DNA of 64,000 bases from Mesonia aquimarina (lineage in GTDB: Bacteria > Bacteroidota > Bacteroidia > Flavobacteriales > Flavobacteriaceae). Below, in pieces: positions 54,367 to 63,784 of the stretch (positions are counted from its first letter, which is position 1; every line of letters starts with the position of its first letter). The notes beneath the pieces are model-generated. The model was given only the letters and a program-made list of their open reading frames with translations. It ran no database searches and was not told the DNA's origin. A program made the position numbers and the translations under genes. The DNA lies in assembly GCF_003667275.1 (NCBI RefSeq), contig NZ_RCNV01000008.1, positions 1 through 64,000 on the forward strand, in the 5' to 3' direction.

Positions 54367-55386
54367 ATGAAAACACCCTTACTCGCTTTCAATCAAAAAG
54401 GAATTTACTGTGAAGCTGCAGATGTTTATCTCGATCCGTGGAAACCGGTAAAAAAAGCTATTATTTCTCACGGTCACGCAGATCATTCTCGCTGGGGGCA
54501 CCAGCAATACATTACACATCATACCAACGTGCCTATCATCAAACATCGCTTAGGTGATATTTCAGTAACCGGTAAAGGGTGGAACGAAATATTCACTATT
54601 AACGGAGTGAAATTCTCACTTCATCCTGCGGGTCATATTATAGGTTCGGCACAAATTCGAGTTGAACATAAAGGTGAAGTTTGGGTATTTACAGGCGATT
54701 ATAAAACTGAAGACGACGGTATAGCTGTGCCTTATGAAGTGGTAAAATGTCATACTTTTATTACAGAGTGTACTTTTGGCTTGCCCGCTTTTAAATGGAT
54801 ACCACAACAGCAAGTTTTTAATGATATCAATACGTGGTGGCAGCAAAATCAAGATGATGGTAGAACATCAGTTTTATTCGGCTATTCCTTGGGCAAAGCC
54901 CAACGTTTATTAAAACATTTAGATACTTCCATTGGGAAAATTTATACACACGGAGCAGTCGAAAATATGACAGAAGTGGTACGAGAATTGGTCGATTTGC
55001 CACCCACCGAAAAAATTACGAGAGATACTAAAAAGGAAGACATTAAAGGAAATATTGTAATTGCACCGCCTAGCACTCACGGTACGCCGTGGATCAAAAA
55101 AATGGTGCCTTACGTTACAGCTTCTGCCAGCGGATGGATGACCTTTCGTGGGGCAAGAAGACGTAGAGCCATCGACAAAGGTTTTGTGCTCTCCGATCAT
55201 TGCGATTGGCAGGGTTTACTCACTTCTATAAAAGCTACCGGAGCAGAAAAGATTATTTGTACGCACGGCTATACCGATATTTTTTCTCGTTTTCTAGCGG
55301 AACAAGGTTACGATGCCAGAACAGAACAAACGCAATACGAAGAAGAGAACGCAGAAGAAAGTAGCAAAGAAAAACAAGAAAGCTAG
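54367..55386 (+). CDS. ligase-associated DNA exonuclease (MBL fold)
   Basis: 339 residues of the metallo-beta-lactamase/beta-CASP-like family: SHGHADHSRWG (HxHxDH), HPAGHIIGSAQI, FTGDYKTEDDG and VLSDHCDWQGLL. This is the exonuclease of the bacterial ligase-associated DNA-damage-response cluster. Its stop is followed directly by the ligase ATG at 55387, so they are translationally coupled. Confidence 0.92.
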   Translation: MKTPLLAFNQKGIYCEAADVYLDPWKPVKKAIISHGHADHSRWGHQQYITHHTNVPIIKHRLGDISVTGKGWNEIFTINGVKFSLHPAGHIIGSAQIRVEHKGEVWVFTGDYKTEDDGIAVPYEVVKCHTFITECTFGLPAFKWIPQQQVFNDINTWWQQNQDDGRTSVLFGYSLGKAQRLLKHLDTSIGKIYTHGAVENMTEVVRELVDLPPTEKITRDTKKEDIKGNIVIAPPSTHGTPWIKKMVPYVTASASGWMTFRGARRRRAIDKGFVLSDHCDWQGLLTSIKATGAEKIICTHGYTDIFSRFLAEQGYDARTEQTQYEEENAEESSKEKQES

Positions 55387-56982
55387 ATGAAGCAGTTTGC
55401 AGAACTTATAAGAACCTTAGACAGTACCAATAAAACGACGCTGAAAGTAAACGCTTTGGCGCATTACTTTAAAACGGCGAGTGATAAAGACAAAGTTTGG
55501 ACTATCGCTATTCTCTCGCATCGCAGACCACCACGACCGGTAAACACAACTTTAATGCGGCAATGGGCATCTGCTTTTGCTAAAATCCCATTATGGCTGT
55601 TTGAAGAATCGTATCATATCGTAGGCGATTTAGCGGAAACGATTGCTTTGGTGATTCCGCCTTCCGAAGAGTCTTCAGAAAAAAGTTTGAATCAATTCCT
55701 GCAAGAAATTATTGAGTTGAAAGCGCGTTCTGAAGAAGAGAAAAAAGAATATTTATATGAAAATTGGTTCAGCTTAAATTATTACGAACGTTTTGTATTT
55801 ACAAAATTGATTACCGGAAGTTTTAGAATTGGGGTTAGTCAGAAATTAATGACCCGTGCATTATCAAAGGCCACAGAAATTGATGAAGATATCCTCGCTT
55901 ATAAACTCATGGGAAATTGGGATCCTGCTACTATTACTTTTACAGATTTAATTCTGAAAGAAAATCCGGAAGATTACCTTTCTAAACCTTATCCGTTTTA
56001 TTTAGCCTATGCAATTGAAGATGAGCCGCAAGCTTTGGGAGACGTAAAAGAATGGGCGGCAGAACATAAATGGGATGGTATTCGTTCGCAGGTAATTATC
56101 AGAAACGGAGAGTTATTTGTGTGGAGTCGCGGAGAAGAATTGGTCACCGAAAAATACCCGGAGTTCGAAAAGTTTATTGGTCAGATTCCTGACGGTACCG
56201 TAATCGATGGGGAAATTTTACCTTTCCCGAATAATGATATTGGGACTTTTAAAGATTTGCAAACACGAATCGGACGAAAAAATATCACCAAAAAACTCTT
56301 AGAAAAAACACCAGTCATTTTAAAAGCTTACGACCTTTTAGAATGGGATGGTGAAGATATTCGTAAAAAAGCATATCAAAAACGTCGTGAAATTTTAGAA
56401 AAGCTTTTTAATGATGTGGCTTCAGATGAAATCCCATTACATTTATCATCTACCATTTCATTCCAGAATTGGGATGAGGTGGCTAAAGAACGAGAGCGTT
56501 CCAGAGAAGTGAAATCTGAAGGTTTAATTCTGAAGCGTTGGGATTCTCCCTACTTGGTCGGAAGAAAAAAAGGAGATTGGTGGAAGTGGAAAGTAGATCC
56601 GCTTACCATCGATGCTGTGTTAACTTATGCAATGCGCGGTCACGGAAGGCGAAGTAACTTATTTACCGATTATACGTTTGGACTATGGGACAAAGAAAAA
56701 GAAGAACTCGTCACTTTTGCTAAGGCTTACTCTGGTTTAACCGATGCTGAATTTAGAAAAGTAGATGCTTGGATCAAGAAAAACACTTTAGAACGTTTTG
56801 GTCCCGTACGTAGCGTTACTCCACATCATGTATTCGAAATCGCTTTTGAAGGTATAGCTGAGTCGAGCCGACATAAAAGTGGCGTAGCGACTCGTTTTCC
56901 TCGTATTTTACGCTGGCGTCAAGACAAAAAAATTGAAGAGGCCAATACCTTAGAAGATTTGAAAAATTTAATTCCCAAATAA
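55387..56982 (+). CDS. ATP-dependent DNA ligase
   Basis: 531 residues: N-terminal DNA-binding domain (about 1-200), adenylation domain with the nucleotidyl Lys228 in EHKWDGIRSQV, VIDGEILPF, and KSEGLILKRWDSPY, then an OB domain. It seals nicks using ATP, unlike the NAD-dependent housekeeping LigA. It is encoded with the MBL exonuclease, Lhr-type helicase and PdeM, a DNA-damage cluster. The C-terminus is normal; the repeat that precedes the DUF559 gene begins right after the stop. Confidence 0.93.
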   Translation: MKQFAELIRTLDSTNKTTLKVNALAHYFKTASDKDKVWTIAILSHRRPPRPVNTTLMRQWASAFAKIPLWLFEESYHIVGDLAETIALVIPPSEESSEKSLNQFLQEIIELKARSEEEKKEYLYENWFSLNYYERFVFTKLITGSFRIGVSQKLMTRALSKATEIDEDILAYKLMGNWDPATITFTDLILKENPEDYLSKPYPFYLAYAIEDEPQALGDVKEWAAEHKWDGIRSQVIIRNGELFVWSRGEELVTEKYPEFEKFIGQIPDGTVIDGEILPFPNNDIGTFKDLQTRIGRKNITKKLLEKTPVILKAYDLLEWDGEDIRKKAYQKRREILEKLFNDVASDEIPLHLSSTISFQNWDEVAKERERSREVKSEGLILKRWDSPYLVGRKKGDWWKWKVDPLTIDAVLTYAMRGHGRRSNLFTDYTFGLWDKEKEELVTFAKAYSGLTDAEFRKVDAWIKKNTLERFGPVRSVTPHHVFEIAFEGIAESSRHKSGVATRFPRILRWRQDKKIEEANTLEDLKNLIPK

Positions 56983-57118
56983 CCACCCCGTCAAGCAAAG
57001 CTTGACACCTCCTCCTTGAAAAGGAGGGGATGTCTTAAAGTTCCTTCTCTTGTAAAGGGAAGGTGGATTATGAAGCGATAGCGAAAGAAGACGGAAGGGT
57101 AATATAAAAAACTGAAAA
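56983..57118 (+). repeat. flanking repeat, left copy
   Basis: About 135 bp between the ligase stop and the DUF559 start, similar along its whole length to 57484-57618. Shared pieces in order: CCGTCAA, TTGACACC or TTGCCACC, the hairpin CTCCTTGAAAAGGAG, CCTTC...GGGAAGGTGGATT, GCGATAGCG, AGAAGACGGAAGGGT. Confidence 0.8.
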
Positions 57119-57120
57119 AT

Positions 57121-57483
57121 ATGGAAAATAAACCCATACATAACCGAAAAGAATTAGAATCGTTCCGTAAAGAATTAAGAAAAAACCTAACACCTGCTGA
57201 AGCATTTCTATGGAAACAATTACAGAAAAAACAATTAAAAGGAAGAAAATTTAGAAGGCAGCATAGTATTGAGAATTTCATCGTAGATTTTTATTGTCCA
57301 CAAGAAAATTTAATTGTTGAGTTGGATGGTGAAGTGCACAAAAATCCTGCTGCGGAAGAAAAAGATAGAAAACGAGATAAGCGATTAGAAGAGTTAGGGT
57401 TTAAGGTATTACGTTTTGAAAATAAAATGGTATTTGATTTTTTACCTTCGGTATTAAAAGAAATTGAAGATAATTTTAAATAA
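57121..57483 (+). CDS. DUF559 endonuclease-like protein
   Basis: 120 residues of the DUF559 family, related to very-short-patch-repair and PD-(D/E)XK nucleases: RKNLTPAEAFLWKQLQKKQL, FRRQHSIENFIVDFYCPQ, LIVELDGEVH (catalytic Asp/Glu strand), RDKRLEELGFKVLRFEN. Single-domain DUF559 proteins are scattered and often flanked by repeats. Here it sits between two similar repeats of about 135 bp inside a DNA-repair operon, so it is probably part of a small mobile or dispersed unit. Activity is unproven. Confidence 0.88.
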   Translation: MENKPIHNRKELESFRKELRKNLTPAEAFLWKQLQKKQLKGRKFRRQHSIENFIVDFYCPQENLIVELDGEVHKNPAAEEKDRKRDKRLEELGFKVLRFENKMVFDFLPSVLKEIEDNFK

Positions 57484-57618
57484 AACCTCTCCGTCAAAAC
57501 AAGTTTTGCCACCTCTCCTTGAAAAGGAGAGGAACTTTTAAAGATTCCTTCCCTATTTTAGGGAAGGTGGATTCTGTAGCGATAGCGGAAGAAGACGGAA
57601 GGGTGAAATAATCAATTA
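57484..57618 (+). repeat. flanking repeat, right copy
   Basis: Direct repeat of 56983-57118, with the hairpins CTCTCCTTGAAAAGGAGAG and CCTTCCCTATTTTAGGGAAGG clearly formed and GAAGACGGAAGGGTGAAATA at its end, immediately before the helicase ATG at 57621. Confidence 0.8.
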
Positions 57619-57620
57619 AA

Positions 57621-60095
57621 ATGAATAGAAAAGAGCTTTTAGCAATTGCAGATCATTGGTTTACCAATCAGGGCTGGAAACCTTTTCCTTTCCAGAAACA
57701 AACTTGGAATGCTTACTTAAAAGGAAAAAACGGACTTTTAAACGCGCCTACCGGAAGTGGTAAAACCTACGCGCTTTGGGTACCTATTGTGTTAGAATAC
57801 CTAAAACAAAATCCCGATTATAAAACAAAACCTGAAAAAGGTTTAAAAGCCATTTGGATTACTCCGCTTCGTGCACTTTCCGTAGAAATCGCTCAAGCCG
57901 CTACTCGTTTTGCAGAAGAAACGCAATCGGGATTAACCGTAGGTATTCGCACAGGAGATACAACTCAAAAAGAACGAGCTGCACAGAAAAAGTCGATGCC
58001 CGATTTGCTAATTACAACTCCAGAGAGTTTACACTTACTGCTATCTTCTAAAAACTACCCTAAACTGTTTAAAAACCTCAATGCCATTGTGGTAGATGAG
58101 TGGCACGAACTTTTAGGGAGTAAGCGGGGAGTGCAAACCGAATTGGCTTTGTCTCGATTAAAAACAGTAGCTGAAAATTTGAAAATCTGGGGTATTTCGG
58201 CAACTATAGGTAATCTTCCTCAGGCGCAAGAAGTATTGTTGGGAGCCGAAAGTGAGGCGCTTCAAAATTCAACCTTAATCAAGGCGAATATTCAAAAGCA
58301 AATAGAAGTGAAATCGATCATTCCGCAGTCGATGGAGAAATTTCCTTGGCGTGGGCATTTAGGTTTACATTTATTAGATGAGGTCGTTCCTATTATCAAT
58401 AATTCTAAAACCACTTTAATTTTTACCAATACACGTTCGCAGTGTGAGTTGTGGTTTCAGAAATTAATGAACAAATATCCTGAGTTTGCCGGTGAAGTGG
58501 CGATGCATCACGGAAGTATCAATAAAGAAACACGACTATGGGTAGAGCAAGCCATAAGAAATGAAAGTTTAAAAGCAGTGATTTGTACCTCGAGTTTAGA
58601 CTTGGGAGTAGACTTTGCCCCGGTAGAAACTATTATTCAGATTGGCGGTCCAAAAGGAGTAGCTCGATTTTTACAACGTGCCGGTCGTAGCGGTCACCAG
58701 CCGGGAAAAGCTAGCCGAATTTACTTTTTACCTACGCACGCAATCGAGTTGATCGAAGCTTCAGCCTTACAAAAAGCCGTAGCGAAAAAAGCCGTAGAAG
58801 ATCGGATTCCGTATCTGCAAAGTTTCGATGTGTTGGTGCAATACCTTACCACTTTGGCTGTTTCAGATGGTTTTTATCCCAAAGAAATTTATCCTGAAAT
58901 CAAGTCAACATTTTGTTTTCAGGGCTTAACCGAAGATGAATGGCGTTGGTGTCTAAATTTTATCACCAAAGGCAGCCAGAGTTTGCAAAGTTATGATGAA
59001 TATAAAAAAGTAGAAATTGAAGAAGATGGTAAATTTAAGGTGAACCATCGTGGTGTAGCGATGCGTCATCGTTTGCAAATTGGCACCATTGTTAGTGATG
59101 CGATGCTCACCGTAAAATATGTAAAAGGTGGTTTTATAGGTACGATTGAAGAATATTTTGTCTCTAAATTAACGCCCGGAGATGTCTTTACATTTGCCGG
59201 TAGAAATTTAGAACTCTCCCGCATTAAAGGAATGCAAGTGTTAGTACGGAAGTCGAAAAAGAAAACCGCTAAAGTGCCGAGTTGGATGGGCGGTCGAATG
59301 ACCTTTTCCGCACAGATGAGTGGACTGCTTCGGGAAGAATTGTACGAAGCGGCAGAAAGTGTGGGTTCAAACTCAAAAAAGAGAAGTCCGGAAATGGTAG
59401 CGCTTCAGCCAATTTTAGAACGTCAGCAATTAGAATCTATCATTCCGAAACAAAATCAATTTCTTATAGAAACTTTTAAAACGCGAGAAGGTTATCACGC
59501 CATATTTTATCCCTTCGAAGGTCGTTTTGTGCACGAGGCTTTAGGGAGTCTGTTGGCTTATCGCATCAGTTTGTTGTCGCCTATTTCTTTCAGTATAGCG
59601 TTTAACGATTATGGTTTTGAGCTGCTTTCCGATCAAGAGATTGATATGCAGCAAGTACTAGATAACAATTTGTTCTCTTCAGAATTTTTAATGGACGATC
59701 TTTACAAAAGTCTCAATGCAACCGAAATGGCACGCAGAAAATTTAGAGATATTGCCGTCGTTGCCGGCTTGGTATTTACCGGCTACCCCAACAAATTAAT
59801 AAAAAATAAACACTTGCAATCGAGCTCACAATTACTGTTTGATGTGTTTCGAGATTATGAAGATGATAATTTGTTGTTTCAGCAGGCGTTTCGAGAAACG
59901 TTTGAGCACCAGTTAGAAGAAGGAAGGTTGAGACAAGCGCTTGAGCGAATTCACAGCCAGCAAATTGTTTGGAAAGCTTGCCAAAAACCCACTCCGTTTT
60001 CATTCCCCATTATTACAGATCGATTGCGAGAAAAATTATCTTCAGAAAAATTAGAAGATCGCATTCAGCGGATGTTGAAATATCTAAACAAATAA
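57621..60095 (+). CDS. ligase-associated DEXH-box DNA helicase (Lhr-like)
   Basis: 824 residues: Walker A APTGSGKT (42-49), Walker B VVDEWHELLG, motif III ISATIG, motif V SLDLGVDFAPVE, motif VI FLQRAGRSGHQPG, followed by the winged-helix and Lhr core domains. It is an ATP-driven 3'-5' DNA helicase of the ligase-associated cluster. The start follows directly after the right repeat copy. Confidence 0.93.
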   Translation: MNRKELLAIADHWFTNQGWKPFPFQKQTWNAYLKGKNGLLNAPTGSGKTYALWVPIVLEYLKQNPDYKTKPEKGLKAIWITPLRALSVEIAQAATRFAEETQSGLTVGIRTGDTTQKERAAQKKSMPDLLITTPESLHLLLSSKNYPKLFKNLNAIVVDEWHELLGSKRGVQTELALSRLKTVAENLKIWGISATIGNLPQAQEVLLGAESEALQNSTLIKANIQKQIEVKSIIPQSMEKFPWRGHLGLHLLDEVVPIINNSKTTLIFTNTRSQCELWFQKLMNKYPEFAGEVAMHHGSINKETRLWVEQAIRNESLKAVICTSSLDLGVDFAPVETIIQIGGPKGVARFLQRAGRSGHQPGKASRIYFLPTHAIELIEASALQKAVAKKAVEDRIPYLQSFDVLVQYLTTLAVSDGFYPKEIYPEIKSTFCFQGLTEDEWRWCLNFITKGSQSLQSYDEYKKVEIEEDGKFKVNHRGVAMRHRLQIGTIVSDAMLTVKYVKGGFIGTIEEYFVSKLTPGDVFTFAGRNLELSRIKGMQVLVRKSKKKTAKVPSWMGGRMTFSAQMSGLLREELYEAAESVGSNSKKRSPEMVALQPILERQQLESIIPKQNQFLIETFKTREGYHAIFYPFEGRFVHEALGSLLAYRISLLSPISFSIAFNDYGFELLSDQEIDMQQVLDNNLFSSEFLMDDLYKSLNATEMARRKFRDIAVVAGLVFTGYPNKLIKNKHLQSSSQLLFDVFRDYEDDNLLFQQAFRETFEHQLEEGRLRQALERIHSQQIVWKACQKPTPFSFPIITDRLREKLSSEKLEDRIQRMLKYLNK

Positions 60096-60180
60096 AATGC
60101 CCTTCCAAAAGTTAAGAAAAACTAAGAGCGCATTATTTTTTGCGCACTTCTTGCTATATTTCCGAATAAATTAACAATCT

Positions 60181-60642
60181 ATGAAAAAGTTATTTGCATT
60201 AATCGTATTATCAATCAGCTTAATGAGCTGTAATTCTATGAAAAAATTTAATTCAGATTCATTAACCGAAATTTCTAAGGGAATTTTAACCGGAGCCGGA
60301 GAAGAAGGAATTGAAGCGCAACAACGTATTATTACTTCGGAAGCGGAATGGAATGCTTTGGTGAGAAAAATGAATTCTGTCAATAATATGTCACAAAATT
60401 TTAAAACCAACGACATTGATTTTTCAAAAGAAGTAGTCGTTGCTGTTTTTGATAAAGTAATGAATACCGGCGGGCATTCAATTTGGGTGAGCGATGTAAA
60501 AACAAGCGAGAATGAAGTGCAATTAATGGTGAGTGAAAAACATCCTGACGGAATGGCAACAAGTGTAATGACACAACCTTATTATTTAGCAAAAATGCCG
60601 AAAACAGATAAAAAAGTTGTGTTTAAAAACGCTGAATTGTAA
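60181..60642 (+). CDS. lipoprotein with PrcB-like domain
   Basis: 153 residues with a lipoprotein signal (MKKLFALIVLSISLMSC, lipid Cys17) and a PrcB C-terminal-type domain (about 45-150; RIITSEAEWNALVRKM, FSKEVVVAVFDKVMNTGGHSI). PrcB-like proteins are named from a spirochaete protease complex. It should be anchored in the envelope, so it is out of place in a cytoplasmic DNA-repair cluster. It starts 85 bases after the helicase stop and 8 bases before pdeM. Confidence 0.8.
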   Translation: MKKLFALIVLSISLMSCNSMKKFNSDSLTEISKGILTGAGEEGIEAQQRIITSEAEWNALVRKMNSVNNMSQNFKTNDIDFSKEVVVAVFDKVMNTGGHSIWVSDVKTSENEVQLMVSEKHPDGMATSVMTQPYYLAKMPKTDKKVVFKNAEL

Positions 60643-60650
60643 CCAATTTC

Positions 60651-61289
60651 ATGAAAACTTTAGATGTATTTTTAGGTACGGAAAAAGTTGAATTTCATCC
60701 TTTTGGAACAGTTTTCTGGAAATCAAAAAAAATTCTATTGATAGCTGATGTTCATTTAGGAAAAATTGGTCATTTTAGAAAACATGGAAGTGCAATTCCA
60801 GCAGATTCAATTCAGAAAAATTTTGAAAAACTTACTGAAATTATCAAAAAATATCATCCTGAAAAAATAATCTTTTTGGGTGATCTTTTCCATTCAAGTT
60901 TAAATTATGAGTGGAAATTATTTGAAAAATGGGTAGAAAAACAAACTGCTGAAATCATTTTAATTGAAGGAAATCACGATATAATTTCTCCATTGAATTA
61001 TCAAGAACTCGGCATAAAAACTCAGAAAGAATTAATTTTAAACAAATTTTTACTCACGCATCATCCTGAAGAACGCAAAGGCTATTTCACGATTTGCGGT
61101 CATTTACATCCAGGGTTCAAATTAGCGGGAAGAGGAAAGCAAGTTTTAAAATTACGTTGTTTTTATAAAACCGAAAATCAATTGGTTTTACCGGCGTTTG
61201 GAGAATTTACCGGAAATTATTGGGTTCAACCAGAACCAGAAGATAAAATTTTTGTTTGTACACCTACGGAAGTTATCGCTATAAATTGA
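60651..61289 (+). CDS. pdeM: ligase-associated phosphoesterase PdeM
   Basis: 212 residues of the calcineurin-like phosphoesterase family: IADVHLGKIGHF (D33, H35), FLGDLFHSSLN, IEGNHDIIS, LTHHPEERKGYFTICGHLHPG. These provide the two-metal site. It is the nuclease/phosphodiesterase of the ligase-associated cluster. A membrane TspO-like gene follows after 9 bases. Confidence 0.92.
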   Translation: MKTLDVFLGTEKVEFHPFGTVFWKSKKILLIADVHLGKIGHFRKHGSAIPADSIQKNFEKLTEIIKKYHPEKIIFLGDLFHSSLNYEWKLFEKWVEKQTAEIILIEGNHDIISPLNYQELGIKTQKELILNKFLLTHHPEERKGYFTICGHLHPGFKLAGRGKQVLKLRCFYKTENQLVLPAFGEFTGNYWVQPEPEDKIFVCTPTEVIAIN

Positions 61290-61298
61290 TTTATAACT

Positions 61299-62084
61299 AT
61301 GGAAAAACGCTACTCAATTTTAAATTTCAGTTCTGTAATTGGCGCGATTGCGGTAACATATTATGCGCAAGCCGTAAAGTTGAATGGAAATTCAATGATT
61401 TCGTTAAGTGCGAAATATAATTCCTTATTTACGCCCGAGGGTTACGCTTTTGCCATTTGGGGGTTAATTTATCTTTCGCTATTAACTTTTTCCGGTTATC
61501 AGCTTTATCAAGCTTTTGGGTTAAAAAAACATACTGAATTTTTAGTACAAACCAAATATTGGTTTTCATTGGCAAATCTTGCCAATATGTGTTGGATTTT
61601 TGCTTGGTATTTTGAATATACTGGGCTTTCAGTACTTTTTATGTTAGTGATTCTATTTTCGTTAATTAAGATTATTCTTAATACAAATATGGAACGTTGG
61701 GATGCGCCATTTCGAGTGATTGCTTCAAGTTGGTGGCCAATTTGTTTATATTCCGGTTGGATTGCTGTAGCGACTATTGCAAATATTTCAGCTTATTTGG
61801 TGAAATTAAATTGGGACGGCGTTTTTTTATCGGAAATTCAATGGACAATTGTAATGATTTTTATTGCTACGCTTTTGAATCTTTTGATGATTTATAAACG
61901 AAATATGCGCGAATTTGCTGCTGTAGGAATTTGGGCTTTACTGGCAATTTATGTTCGTCATTCCGGAGAAATTTCAGAAATAGCTTATTCAGCTTTAATT
62001 GGAGCAATTTTGATAGGAATTTATGCCGCTTATCACGGTTTTATAAACCGAAAGCAAAATCCAATGTATCAATTGATGAAATAG
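61299..62084 (+). CDS. TspO/MBR-related membrane protein
   Basis: 261 residues with about eight membrane helices and many Trp. FTPEGYAFAIWGLIYLSLL, then WFSLANLANMCWIFAWYFEY and SSWWPICLYSGWIAVATIAN resemble the Pro-Gly-x-x-Phe...WG motif and Trp-rich helices of tryptophan-rich sensory proteins, but the protein is longer than canonical TspO (about 160 residues, five helices). Probably a distant relative of unknown ligand. It ends the DNA-repair operon. Confidence 0.75.
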   Translation: MEKRYSILNFSSVIGAIAVTYYAQAVKLNGNSMISLSAKYNSLFTPEGYAFAIWGLIYLSLLTFSGYQLYQAFGLKKHTEFLVQTKYWFSLANLANMCWIFAWYFEYTGLSVLFMLVILFSLIKIILNTNMERWDAPFRVIASSWWPICLYSGWIAVATIANISAYLVKLNWDGVFLSEIQWTIVMIFIATLLNLLMIYKRNMREFAAVGIWALLAIYVRHSGEISEIAYSALIGAILIGIYAAYHGFINRKQNPMYQLMK

Positions 62085-62290
62085 TAGTTAGAATTGAGTA
62101 ATTAGATCGGCTTCGCCTGTTAGAGATTAGGATTTAGACTGCTGCACTGTTAGATTTTAGGTGATTTGATAATGTTTCAATTTGCTGATTTGAAAATTCC
62201 TAACTTATACAGCAATTTTAAAATCTACATCCAAGTATCTATTTTCAAAATCTCAGTACTCATATCTCATTACTCAATTCTCAATACTAA

Positions 62291-63646
62291 CTAAACCATT
62301 CCTTTAATATCATTTCCCCAAGTTGGGTAGGCAAAAATCATTTTTTTAAGATCTTGGCATTTTAATTTTCCACAGATCGCCATTACAAAAAGATTGATCA
62401 TTTCTCCAGCTTCCGGGGCAATTATATGAGCGCCTAAAATAAGGTTGGTTTTTTTATCGACGATGGTTTTGTAACCGTAATTTCGTTCATTTATGCGTTT
62501 TGCATTAAACCAGTTAAGATGCATTTTTTCTTCAACTACAATTTCATAACCTTTTTCTTGCGCCTGTTTTTCTGTTAAGCCAACTGAAGCTAATTGAGGA
62601 TTCGTAAAAACTACCGAAGGTTGGGGCGGATATTTTGCCTCTTGCTTAATGTTGTCTTCAGTTAAATGAGAAATTACCACCTTAGATTCTTGTGAAGAAA
62701 GTGGAGTTAAGGGTAAACCTTCACTATCTGAAACATCGCCACAAGCATACACATTTTTATTACTTGGGTTTTGTAAAAATTTATTGACTGAAATTCCCTT
62801 TTTGGTGAAACTTACATTTCCTTTTTCTAAATCTAATTCATCGATGGAAGGAATTCTTCCAGCAGTATTAAAAACTAATTCAGCTTTTATATCAATTTTT
62901 TTCTCTTGTTGTAAAACGCTTACGCGGAAATTTTTTCGGAGTTTTTCAATTTCAGAAACTGACGTGTTAAACATAAATTTTATGCCTAACTTTTTTGAAG
63001 CTTCAATTAGCGGATTTACAATTGCTTCCTCAAAAGGCGTTAATGCACGATCGGCGAAATCTATCATGGTAACATCTACACCCATTCTTGCAGCAATATG
63101 GGCAAATTCCATCCCAATATAACCGGCGCCAATAAAAATCATGCTTTCGGGTAAATTCTTTAATTCTAAAAAATCGTCACTAACAAGTGCAAAATTTCTT
63201 CCGGGTATTTTTAGTTCTGTCGGTTTATTTCCGGTAGCGATGACAATTTTTTTTGCTTTAATTGTTTTCCCTTCAACAGACAGCGTTTGTTCGTCTAAAA
63301 ATTTTGGCGACTGATGAAATAATTCTATCCCTAGTTTTTTTAGATCCTTTTCAGTCGCAGCCGGAACAGCATCAACAAATTTTTTCTTAAACGTTTGGAT
63401 ATCTTCCCAACTAAATTTGGGCATTTCTGTAATTCCTTTGCCTAACATTTTATGAGATCGGTCTAAAATTTCAGATAAACCAACAAGTACTTTTTTCGGG
63501 TCACAACCCCTATTAGCACAAGTTCCGCCAAATTCTCTATTATCGGCAATAGCAACTTTTTGCCTTGCTTTTGCACAAGCTTTGGCTACATTTTTTCCAG
63601 CTGTTCCTGTACCAATCACAAATACATCAAACTCTTTTAAGGCCAT
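62291..63646 (-). CDS. pyridine nucleotide-disulfide oxidoreductase family protein
   Basis: 451 residues from MALKEFDVFV; an upstream ATG would add ten residues. FAD-binding GTGTAG (12-17), redox Cys pair C43 and C48 in GGTCANRGCDPKK, NAD(P)-binding GAGYIGMEFA, FAD motif VYACGDV, and the dimerisation domain. In glutathione reductase and lipoamide dehydrogenase the C-terminus carries His-Pro-Thr...Glu; here it is AYPTWGND, so the acid-base His is Tyr. The substrate is therefore uncertain. It is convergent with the TspO-like gene. Confidence 0.88.
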   Translation of the reverse strand: MALKEFDVFVIGTGTAGKNVAKACAKARQKVAIADNREFGGTCANRGCDPKKVLVGLSEILDRSHKMLGKGITEMPKFSWEDIQTFKKKFVDAVPAATEKDLKKLGIELFHQSPKFLDEQTLSVEGKTIKAKKIVIATGNKPTELKIPGRNFALVSDDFLELKNLPESMIFIGAGYIGMEFAHIAARMGVDVTMIDFADRALTPFEEAIVNPLIEASKKLGIKFMFNTSVSEIEKLRKNFRVSVLQQEKKIDIKAELVFNTAGRIPSIDELDLEKGNVSFTKKGISVNKFLQNPSNKNVYACGDVSDSEGLPLTPLSSQESKVVISHLTEDNIKQEAKYPPQPSVVFTNPQLASVGLTEKQAQEKGYEIVVEEKMHLNWFNAKRINERNYGYKTIVDKKTNLILGAHIIAPEAGEMINLFVMAICGKLKCQDLKKMIFAYPTWGNDIKGMV

Positions 63647-63748
63647 AATTTTATTTTTATGTGACTGAAAATACAAGGAAAACCGAAAAAGTACTGTTAT
63701 AAAAATGATAAAACCAAAATAAAGAAAGCGTTAAATAATTATTCGCTA

Positions 63749-63779
63749 TTGTGAAGCATTGCAGAAGCATTTATCTTTG
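63749..63779 (+). promoter_or_regulatory. promoter TTG-N20-TATCTTTG (mfd), near-leaderless
   Basis: TTG at 63749-63751 and TATCTTTG at 63772-63779 match the -33 and -7 elements with normal spacing. The ATG of mfd is at 63785, six bases after the -7 element, so the transcript would have almost no leader. Confidence 0.55.
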
Positions 63780-63784
63780 CGGCA

